A stretch of 64,000 nt of DNA, taken from assembly GCA_027405735.1 (NCBI GenBank), contig JAPEHQ010000008.1, positions 1,488,001-1,552,000 of the forward strand. Reading direction: 5' to 3'. Shown in pieces: positions 16,301-25,800 of this stretch. The position numbers were made by a program, and so were the translations under genes. Position 1 is the first letter of the stretch. Each line of letters begins with the position of its first letter. Below the pieces are notes generated by a model, which saw nothing but the letters and a program-made list of their open reading frames with translations, was not told the DNA's origin and searched no databases. Source of the DNA: Mucor racemosus (Eukaryota > Mucoromycota > Mucoromycetes > Mucorales > Mucoraceae).

Positions 16301-19300
16301 TTGAATGGAAGAGAGAATGAAGTACCAGTAGTAGCTGTATCACCAGTGTTGATAGCTCCACCATTATTGATATTAGATGGAGGTCCACCTGTCAAGAAGC
16401 TATATGATCCATCAGGATTAACAGATACGACATTTCCAGGAGTCAATGTATATGTTCCAGGACCAGTGAATCCAGGAATATTGAATGGAAGAGAGACTGA
16501 GCTACCAGTAGTAGCAGCATTACCGGTGTTGATAGCTCCACCATTATTGATATTAGATGGAGGTCCACCTGTCAAGAAGCTATATGATCCATCAGGACTA
16601 ACCGATACGACATTTCCAGGGCTCAATGTATATGTTCCAGGACCAGTGAATCCAGGAATATTGAATGGAAGAGAGACTGAGCTACCAGTAGTAGCAGCAT
16701 TACCGGTGTTGATGGCTCCACCATTATTGATATTAGATGGAGGTCCACCTGTCAAGAAGCTGTATGATCCATCAGGACTAACAGATACGACATTTCCAGG
16801 ACTCAATGTATATGTTCCAGGACCAGTGAACCCAGGAATATTGAATGGAAGAGAGACTGAGCTACCAGTAGTAGCGGCATTACCGGTGTTGATAGCTCCA
16901 CCATTATTGATATTAGAAGGAGGTCCACCTGTCAAGAAGCTATATGATCCATCAGGGCTAACAGATACGACATTTCCAGGACTCAATGTATATGTTCCTG
17001 GACCAGTGAATCCAGGAATATTGAATGGAAGAGAGAATGAAGTACCAGTAGTAGCTGTATCACCAGTGTTGATAGCTCCACCGTCATTAATATTAGAAGG
17101 AGGGCCACCTGTCAAGAAGCTGTATGATCCATCAGGACTAACAGATACGACATTTCCAGGACTCAATGTATATGTTCCAGGACCAGTGAACCCAGGAATA
17201 TTGAATGGAAGAGAGACTGAGCTACCAGTAGTAGCGGCATTACCAGTGTTGATAGCTCCACCATCATTGGTATTAGATGGAGGTCCACCTGTCAAGAAGC
17301 TATATGATCCATCAGGATTAACCGATACGACATTTCCAGGGCTCAATGTATATGTTCCAGGACCAGTGAATCCAGGGATATTGAATGGAAGAGAGGATAA
17401 GCTACCAGTAGTAGCTGCATCGCCAGTCTTAACTGCTCCACCATTATTGATATTAGATGGAGGTCCACCTGTCAAGAAGCTGTATGATCCATCAGGACTA
17501 ACAGATACAACATTTCCAGGACTCAATGTATATGTTCCAGGACCAGTGAACCCAGGAATATTGAATGGAAGAGAGACTGAGCTACCAGTAGTAGCGGCAT
17601 TACCAGTGTTGATAGCTCCACCATTATTGATATTAGAAGGAGGTCCACCTGTCAAGAAGCTGTATGATCCATCAGGGCTAACAGATACGACATTTCCAGG
17701 ACTCAATGTATATGTTCCAGGACCAGTGAATCCAGGAATATTGAATGGAAGAGAGACTGAGCTACCAGTAGTAGCTGCTTCACCAGTCTTAACTGCTCCA
17801 TCATCATTGATATTAGAAGGAGGTCCACCTGTCAAGAAGCTATATGATCCATCAGGACTAACAGATACAACATTTCCAGGGCTCAATGTATATGTTCCAG
17901 GACCAGTGAACCCAGGAATATTGAATGGAAGAGAGACTGAGCTACCAGTAGTAGCAGCATCACCAGTCTTAACTGCTCCACCATTATTGATATTAGATGG
18001 AGGTCCACTTGTCAAGAAGCTATATGATCCATCAGGACTAACAGATACAACATTTCCAGGACTCAATGTATATGTTCCAGGACCAGTGAATCCAGGAATA
18101 TTGAATGGAAGAGAGACTGAGCTACCAGTAGTAGCAGCATTACCGGTGTTGATAGCTCCACCATCATTGGTATTAGAAGGAGGTCCACCTGTCAAGAAGC
18201 TATATGATCCATCAGGATTAACAGATACGACATTTCCAGGACTCAATGTATATGTTCCAGGACCAGTGAACCCAGGAATATTGAATGGAAGAGAGACTGA
18301 GCTGCCAGTAGTAGCTGCATCACCAGTCTTGATAGCTCCACCATCATTAATATTAGAAGGAGGCCCACCTGTCAAGAAGCTATATGATCCATCAGGACTA
18401 ACCGATACGATATTTCCAGGAGTCAATGTATATGTTCCAGGACCAGTGAATCCAGGAATATTGAATGGAAGAGAGGATAAGCTACCAGTAGTAGCTGCAT
18501 CACCAGTCTTAACTGCTCCACCATCATTGATATTAGAAGGAGGTCCACCTGTCAAGAAGCTATATGACCCATCAGGACTAACCGATACCACATTTCCAGG
18601 ACTCAATGTATATGTTCCAGGACCAGTGAATCCAGGAATATTGAATGGAAGAGAGACTGAGCTACCAGTAGTAGCAGCATTACCGGTGTTGATAGCTCCA
18701 CCATTATTGATATTAGATGGAGGTCCACCTGTCAAGAAGCTATATGATCCATCAGGACTAACAGATACAACATTTCCAGGGCTCAATGTATATGTTCCAG
18801 GACCAGTGAATCCAGGGATATTGAATGGAAGAGAGGATAAGCTACCAGTAGTAGCTGCATTACCGGTGTTGATGGCTCCACCATTATTGATATTAGAAGG
18901 AGGTCCACCTGCGATGAAGCTGTATGATCCATCAGGACTAACAGATACTACATTTCCAGGACTAATTATATAAGATCCAGGGCCTGCAAAGTTAGGGATA
19001 GTAAATGGAAAGGAAAACGTAGTAATTCTACCATCACTTGTAGTGGGAGGACCACCGAATGTAAATCCATAAGAACCATCAACATTTACAGTGATTACTG
19101 AGCCAATACCAAGAGTATAAGTTCCAGCACCATCGAAACCAGGAATAGAGAAGGGGAATTTGAAGTCTCCACTATAAGTAACTATAGGCTTGGCATTTGT
19201 TAATGGATCAACAATTTGATAGATAATTGTTGGTTGTGTAATCGTAACAAAATTTGTTTGCGTTGCGGTTTGTGTTGTAGTAAACAGCTCAACATCTGTA

Positions 19301-20526
19301 ATCGTATCAGTAACAGTAGCAGTAGTTAATTGTGTATCTGTAATAAGTCGAACATCGATATATGTACTTGTTGCAGTAACAAATTCCGTAGCTGTGAGTA
19401 ATTCTACATCAGTTTCGGTGATTGTTACTTCCAAATCAGTTATTGTACTGGTACCAGCCATAGTTACAGTTGAAGTAGAAGGAATGCCATCTACAGTAAC
19501 CGTTACAGGAATGCCATCAATCAATTCAGTAATAGTTGAAGGTACGCCTTCTAAAACAATAGTAGACACAATAGCATCTAATGTTATAATTGAGGCAGCA
19601 TTTGCTACAGTAATTGTTGTTTCGATTCCAGAAAAAGTTAATGTTGTAACAAGACCATTGACAGTCTTTGTGGTCAATACTGTAACCGTTTTATCGCCAT
19701 TACTATTGCCCTTATGGCCTTTTTTACCTCCATATGGATAACCATTATTGGGATAACCATATTGATAACCACCATTGCCATAGCCAGGGCCACCAGGATA
19801 ACCACCCTGATTTCCTTGTTTATGATGATTTACAGCAGGAGGATACACAGGTTGGTTGCCAGGATATGGAACATTATTGCCACGAGGACGCGCATCATGA
19901 ACAGGAGCTTTAGATACTACAGCAGTTGGATAATTGTATTCTGGAAATGATTGAGAATGTAATAAAATATGAGATACAGTTGATTGATGAAGTTGACATA
20001 AAACTGGTCTGTCACCAGGACATATATTCTCAACGCCACCGCCAGGGCCAATACTGCCTACAAAAACGGATAAACAATCTTGGTTATTCTTTACAGGATT
20101 TTCATTCTCACTATAATCCCAAGATCTACATTATCGATTGATAGAAACGTTAGACAATCTAATTTTGTTATTAATGAATAAATGCAATAAATACCCAATC
20201 CAAGCTCTTTGATTAGGGCCAGCACATGTTAAAACAAGGTCAGAAGCGAGTAGAAAGTTCTGATTATTTAGATCAGCCAGAAACCCGCCCAAAGCAATGC
20301 ATGCTGTAGCAGCACCAGTATAAGAATATTTGTCTTTTGAAATGAAATAGCCGCCAGTGCCTGGAGCATTACATTTAGTAATTAAACCACTTCCTCTATG
20401 AGATCCACCACTATATGATTTATGTCCATAATTTTCTTCATATTTCTGAGAGGCAACAGCATTCCTAGATAATGCTAGAATAAAAGCAATCCCTAGGATT
20501 TTATTACGACGCTTTGATATCGCCAT
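1396..20526 (-). CDS. Giant secreted C-type-lectin-like tandem-repeat surface protein (about 6,353 aa)
   Basis: Two exons: 20526-20195 and 20125-1396. The 69-nt intron has GT/AG ends and a CTAAC branch-like site. Splicing is supported because it restores a lectin-like core (WIG|SWDYSENE...NNQDC...VLCQL); unspliced, exon 1 runs into a stop. Order by residue: signal peptide (1 to about 26), C-type-lectin-like domain with paired Cys (about 50-175), Gly/Asn/Tyr linker (about 200-255), Thr-rich stalk (256-403), two diverged repeats, about 73 repeats of 60 aa (about 495-4885), four 130-aa repeats (about 4920-5440), and more divergent units to the C-terminus. Each repeat centres on GPGTYT, PGNVVSV, DGSYSF and GGPP. 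The C-terminus is Ser-rich with a short hydrophobic end; a GPI signal is possible but weak. Inferred role: extracellular or wall adhesin-like protein. The ligand is unknown, and no named family was recognised for the repeat. Confidence 0.88.
4130..5710 (-). repeat. Four tandem 390-bp (130-aa) coding repeats
   Basis: These lie inside the giant gene. The period is exactly 390 bp: the same block recurs at 4107, 4497, 4887 and 5277. Each unit combines two half-repeats. One carries SFSGPGTYTVSPGNVVSV and the other YSGTGIYTFSPGNV, so this looks like a dimer of the 60-aa motif with LPTLNLPTLN-type linkers. Neighbouring units differ at only a few bases, which suggests recent duplication or gene conversion. 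Confidence 0.9.
5830..18990 (-). repeat. About 73 tandem 180-bp (60-aa) coding repeats
   Basis: The block beginning GGTCCACCTGTCAAGAAGC returns every 180 bp from 5941 to 18901 with no indel, giving 73 units in one frame. Variation is concentrated in the linker, as NDGGAVKTGDA versus NNGGAINTGNA and TGSSVS, TGTSFS, TGSLSS or TGSLPT. Larger blocks are copied too: about 6560-7020 is repeated at +540 bp, about 8870-10500 at +2,700 bp, and about 7440-7940 at +3,060 bp. All shifts are whole numbers of units, as expected from unequal exchange or conversion under selection for frame. Confidence 0.95.
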
Positions 20527-21277
20527 AATTCAAATTTTCTAGATATGTAGATAAAATTTAGGAAGAAAGATCAAGAAGAAAACTAGTATGTAACTCTAAA
20601 AAAGAGTTGAAGGAATAATATTCATGTATTCACATAAACGAAAAAAAGTTAAATTAAAATTATGCTATCGTTTGCTAGCGATAGAGTAAACAAATCTAAT
20701 TCTCTATTTTATCGTTTGATATGATTTGACAGCTGTAGTAATTAATTTAACTTTTTTTTGAAATCGTACATTTGAATGATTTCTAAATATAGAAATCTTT
20801 ATTTTTAAGCTTAAAACTAAGAGTTTTTTATACATAATATCTCTTGAATAATTTATTCGACTTATATTCTTAAATAAAAAGTATGAAAAATGTTCATCAT
20901 CAAAAAAAAGAAGGAAGATACGTATGTATGTATTTTTTTATGCACTTTAATGCATATATTTTGTTTGTTGTAAATGCATAAAGTTCTTGATATGGTTAAA
21001 ATAAAAAAAAAAAAAAAAGGGTTTTGTACAGTTGCGATTCGAATACCTTAAACCTAAATAACGCGTAAAATCATAATTTTACATACGGTAATTTAATAAA
21101 CAAGCAAAAAAGCTACATTTTAATATAAAGTTTTTATTACGATAAGCCTAATTTCCCTTGGTTTTTTTTTTTTTTTTTTTTTTTTTACATCTTTTCCTCA
21201 TTTCTGACTAATTAGTTAATTAATCAATGGATTGGAAAGTATTAGGCATGTCCATTTAAGGTTATTTCCGCTTGATA
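20527..21277. other. Upstream region of the giant gene
   Basis: AT-rich DNA with a run of about 16 A near 21003 and of about 27 T near 21160. It should hold the promoter of the giant gene, which reads leftwards from 20526. No clear TATA box or other gene was seen. Confidence 0.5.
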
Positions 21278-21739
21278 CAGTGTCTTCAATGCCAATTGAC
21301 GCTTTTTAAAATTAACGCACATTTTTTGTACATCCCAATTGATGCTTTTTATAGGTATTTTTTTCAATTGCAATAATACCGGACATAACCTGAAAAGTCG
21401 GATTGCTTCCGGAGGGTTACATAATAAGTATGGTACTTTTTTATAATTTATGGTATTCTTCATATTAAGTATATTATCACTAACCGTTTGATTTCGCTAC
21501 GCTCAATTACGGCGTCACTTCTTGGCCTCGCTTTTGCAGTTTTTTTAATGAATGTATCATGACTAACAGCTCTATCTAGTTACTCTCGATTACAATCTCT
21601 AGTCGAAAAATGAGCGTTTTTATAACAAATATGAATGAGGTTTATAAATATCTGATCTTTGATTGGCCTGCCCCCCTTCTTTTTTATAAAAAAAAAAAAC
21701 TTATCTTTTGTAGCATATTATTAGAAAGCGCCCGCTGTC

Positions 21740-21859
21740 CCTTCTCTTTATTCATTTGAACACGCAGACGATTATGTGTATGATGTAAAATGGTCTCCTA
21801 CACATCCCGCCTTGTTTGGTACTTTAGATGGAACCGTCCAATTTAATTTATGGAATTTT
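21740..21859 (+). pseudogene. Dynein intermediate chain fragment 1 (WD40 region)
   Basis: A 120-bp open stretch reads [16 protein letters not shown] followed by [14 protein letters not shown] and LWNF. This matches the conserved WD40 part of cytoplasmic dynein intermediate chains, which read LYSFE..ADYVYDV.WSP.HPALF...DG...LWN. The frame runs directly into repeat R2 and stops soon after, so only a fragment of the gene remains. It is followed in gene order by the piece at 37590-37751. The family match is from memory of the motif; the match is strong but no search was run. Confidence 0.8.
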
Positions 21860-22500
21860 ATAATAATAAACTTAAATCAAGTGGGTACAGCATCATAGAT
21901 TCTTGAAAAATGTTTTCAAATATCGTGAAAAGTCTTATTTTTAAGACTTACAAGGCTTATAAGCGGAATATTAATTTAGAAAATTATTTTTGTCCAGATC
22001 GTCAATTTTGACGTTTTTTATTTTTTTTTTTCTGATTTTGCAAATCTAGAGGTAATTATACTACCAATTATAGAAATAAAAATATACACATATACAACAT
22101 TTAGCGCTCTATTTGTTCAATAAAAAATAAAAAACATTTTTATTGCAAAATATTATATGAAAATCCTTTAACCAAAAAACTGTTTTTGGGACAAAAGTAC
22201 AACATTTTCTTACATACCTTTTAATATTAAGCCCTTATAGTATGCGTATTAGTAATAGCTACAATTTGTTCTAACAATGTAGTATGTTTGAATGTTTATT
22301 TTGGTATAAAAACTTGATTTTTCTGTTTTTTATCAAAATCATGAGTGTTGGTAAGGATAAAATGAGTCACCAAAAATGTTCGCTACAAAGTCTTAATTTT
22401 CAGACCATATATGATTAAATTTAAGAAAAAGTTGGAAGAAAATACTTTTTCATTTAAAGCTTAGATATATCATAGTAGAAGAGAGTTAGCAATTCAATCT
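21860..22500 (+). repeat. Dispersed repeat R2, copy 1
   Basis: Collinear with 37826-38460. The best conserved block is around 21940-22010 (ACTTACAAGGCTTATAAGCG, then GTCCAGATC.TCAATTTTGAC). It lies inside the 1.66-kb insertion in the left TIR arm, directly after a dynein gene fragment. No coding frame was seen. Confidence 0.85.
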
Positions 22501-23110
22501 CGCTACACTCAATTACAGAGTCGTACTACAAGCTTTTTTGATGTTGCAGTTTGTTGTATATAATAGCTTTTTAATCTCGCTACGCTTGTTTTTGCTATCC
22601 TGTTGCATTTTATCTGTAATTAATGTGTTTCATACAGTGTATATTTGTCTCGCTATGCTCGTTTCTGTAATTTATTTTACGATAAATTCTCTATATTAAT
22701 TGTCTTTTGATCATGCTGCGCTCGTTTTTGCAATTTATACTATGATTAAGTATTACAAATATCCGTTTAATTTCACTATACTCAATTACGACAAAGACAT
22801 CGTCCTGTGAGCTCTTTTTGGTGAGCTTTTTCTTGAATAATTAACGTATTATATATGAAAGACGTATAATCTCGCTACACTCAATGATGGCGTCGCCCTG
22901 AGTACTCACTTTTGCAATTTTTTAATGAATGTATTATATGACTGACAGCTCTATTCGGTTACCCTCGATTGCTGTCTCTCTAGTCAAAAATGTATGCTTT
23001 TATGGTATTTATTTAATATAATAGATACCATATTTATGAGGTTTATAAGTATTCTTTTTTCAATGAAAATTCTGACCATTTTGATTGACCTGTCCCCTCT
23101 TTTAAAAAGT
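22488..23110 (+). repeat. Degenerate array of TCTCGCTACGCTC motif
   Basis: At least six diverged units begin with variants of AATCTCGCTACRCTC, near 22497, 22574, 22650, 22712, 22770 and 22870, spaced about 60-100 bp apart. A longer direct repeat links 21485-21690 with 22868-23105. It shares the core, then TTTTTTAATGAATGTAT, ACAGCTCTAT and GATTG.CCTG. The same motif follows R2 copy 2 at about 38465. Confidence 0.7.
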
Positions 23111-23138
23111 ACAATTTGTGGCATATATAAAGGATTAT

Positions 23139-23305
23139 TAAGATAATAATATGAAATTTAAGGTAAAAACACTTTTATAAACTAGTTATTATATATATGA
23201 ACACATAATGAATAGTTTTTGCTATTTATATTTAATACCAATAGCATGAAAATCCTTTAAAAAAAAGTAATATGATTTTGAGCGTCAGAAAATATTCAGG
23301 TATCT
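23139..23305 (+). repeat. Inner left inverted-repeat arm
   Basis: About 165 bp, near-identical to the reverse complement of 24078-24245. It includes the shared words TTTTGAGCGTCAGAAAATAT and AATACCAATAGCATGAAAAT. It is the inner part of the long TIR of the nested element. Confidence 0.85.
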
Positions 23306-24077
23306 AAAAAAAATATGGTATTCTGTATCACTATTATATGCCTGTTAAAACCCATTGTATATGCGACAAAGCTACGTGAAAAGTGAGAAAAAATAAATGC
23401 ACTTATTGGGGCAACTTTATTGATAAGTGAGAAAAAAAGAAAGAAAACGTATAGAAAAATATGAACTACTTGAAATTACTATATAATTATTGTTCCAGGA
23501 ATTTATTTGAAATTTTATATTTTCAATTATGATGATGGTTAATGTTATCTCTCCAGGAAGAAGTACCAATGTGGATCAAATTTAGATCAATGGATTCATC
23601 TGCGATTATCATCTGTAGGCAATCACTATGGTGATCAAGGGTTTGTTGCATATATGACATATTTGACCTTTGATTAATTTTTCAGTTGACTTTGGTTTAA
23701 CATCAATGCCAAATGCCGTATATTGTTTGCTGTTACCCAAAATGTTTTTGCGCATAACCGAACCAATGCATCGCTTGTATACAGTTTAATAGCAATCCTT
23801 TATTTCTTGATCTTAAGTGCCTCTAATTGCCAACCAACATTCAAATCGAAACGAGAATGTTCGCGCAATGAAGGATCAAAATATACGTTGGATAGTTCTA
23901 TAACAAATCTGTCGAGAAACTGGTTTTGAATCAAAAAATTGTAGCTTCCGTTTCATTGGGGTTATAACCACTGTCCTCTTTATGAGAGCTTATGTATATT
24001 GGTGTCATAATCAAGATGAATAAAGCGGTTTATAGCATTTGTTGGTAGCCACCTATTTGAGTATTATATTTTTTAGG

Positions 24078-24245
24078 TACCTGAATATTTTCTGACGCTC
24101 AAAATCATGGTACTTTTTTTTAAAGGATTTTCATGCTATTGGTATTAAATATAAATAGCAAAAACTATTTATTATGTGTTTATATATATAATAATTAGTT
24201 TATAAAAGTATTTTTATCTTAAATTTCATATGATTATGACAATAT
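24078..24245 (-). repeat. Inner right inverted-repeat arm
   Basis: Pairs with 23139-23305. To its right the sequence runs on without a break into 24246-24355, which pairs with 21345-21475. That shows the left arm was once continuous and was later split. Confidence 0.85.
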
Positions 24246-24355
24246 ACTTAATTTGAATACCATAAATTATAAAAAAGCACTATATTTATTATGTAATCTC
24301 CCGGAAATTGTCCGGCGTTTCAGGCTATGTCCGGTACTATTGCAATTGAAAAAAA

Positions 24356-25085
24356 TATCATAAAAAATTACCAATTCGCGCATTTGACTGGGCCAATTTG
24401 CGCATTTGAACTAAATCAAATCACGCTTTTGGCAATCTCGATTTTATTGATTAGTGTCTACTAGAGTAGAGGATCTTGTCTTGTTAGAGAAGTACCAGTA
24501 GTAAAGGCAGGTATGGATAAAAAGAAGCAAATAAATACATTTTGAGGTGTAATGATGAGATTCCTAGTCCTGTAACATGGGTGATATACCGGTATATCTA
24601 TAATGCACATTACATCTTTTAGATATACACCAAGAATTCTCCTTTTTTAAATTAAGCATCATTGATTTATCAATATATATAAATGTAAAATAAAACTAGA
24701 AGCTAAATCAAGAAAAGAGATATCGTTTATTAAGAGGAAATAAAGAGGTGATAAGGATTGTAGATGTTATCTATTAAGCAAATGATTTGAAGCGTAGAAT
24801 CAGAGTAAGGTTAACCAGCTTCCTTTTACTAATTGTTACGAACACCCTATTACTTAAGCCATGCTTTCGTGCACTTTTCAAGTCTTTAGCAACCTCAAAA
24901 GCCTCTGCAACTTCCACAGCAGCAACCACAACTATAAACTCAGTAAAAATCTCAACAACAACAACAACTTAATGCCTTTATATGAATGATCAAGAGAAAC
25001 GTTGACGAAATTGATGGCATGATTGATGCTTATCAAAAGGAGATTGAAGTGCAATTTGACCTACCTGAAAGGGTGATTTGGTTTA
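24356..25085. other. Insertion in the right TIR arm, unclassified
   Basis: This segment is absent from the matching left arm. It has two copies of a GCGCATTTGA-type word near 24377 and 24403 and a CACGCTTTTGGCAATCTC stretch resembling the solo transposon end at 49325-49386. A 43-codon frame at 24986-25117 crosses into the TIR. No recognised gene. Confidence 0.4.
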
Positions 25086-25589
25086 ATCAATTGGGATGTA
25101 CAAAAAGAGTGAGTTAATTTTAAAAAGCGCCGATAATTGGCCCAGGAGGCACTGTAATGTATGTTTTATTTTGATAGATATCGATGGTCCTTGGCATCTG
25201 ATTTAAGCTTACTATAAAAACGAATTTACACATCGAATGTTTTAATAAATCTGCCTCATTTTCAACATTATTTATGTATGTGCAAGTGTATCATGTTATT
25301 GAGAATACTACAGAAAGAAGTAAATGTATTACACTGGTGCAACCGTAATAAAATTTGAGATTGCGAGTGGGCCAGTTGTTTTGTTTCGTAGTTCCCTAGC
25401 AAAAGATAACATGCTATACCAGCAAGTAATTTTATCATGGTCGGCCATGAGTCTATATTATAATAATATAAAGCATCGAAATAAGAACAGGAGCAAATAG
25501 GCTATATTCTAACTTTTTTTATAATTCTCACATTGTACAAAACAAACCCTAGGTGTAGATTATTGTGCTACGTGATATATGAAATTCAT

Positions 25590-25800
25590 TCCCTTTCTCT
25601 TCTTCTAGCCTCTAGTTTTCTCTCTCTTTTTTTTTTTTTTTTCTTTTGTTCTTTTAATACTTTGTTTTATCGAGTAACAACTCTATGTCAACCTTATAAC
25701 CTGATAGTTTCTTCTTATCTACACATTCCTTCATCACACATTTATACTATCCTTTACAGTTTTTTAATTTTATATCCTATCGTTCATTCCTTATTAAATA
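25590..25800 (+). promoter_or_regulatory. C/T-rich leader of the RhoGEF gene
   Basis: A long pyrimidine-rich stretch (around 25590-25660) precedes the ATG at 25801. Similar C/T-rich tracts precede the starts at 52326 and 54877, so this looks like the local style of core promoter or 5' UTR. Confidence 0.45.

Larger units (their letters stand above)
21278..25154. mobile_element. Nested transposon scar with long interrupted terminal inverted repeats
   Basis: The left end starts TA|CAGTG at 21276 and the right end finishes CACTG|TA at 25156. The arms match in inverted order. 21278-21475 plus 23139-23305 (left) pairs with 24078-24355 plus 25086-25154 (right). The left arm is split by a 1.66-kb insertion (21476-23138) and the right arm by about 0.73 kb (24356-25085). 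The CAGTG ends beside TA suggest a Tc1/mariner- or pogo-like DNA transposon. No intact transposase remains. A minus-strand frame around 23790-23940 has balanced protein-like composition (for example VYFDPSLREHSRFDLNV) but has stops and was not recognised. Confidence 0.6.

Noticed and set aside
5807..18973. Plus-strand 4,388-aa frame as a gene
   Set aside because: It mirrors the coding repeat of the giant gene. It has no start context, splice signal or own domain, and its openness follows from the in-phase repeat.
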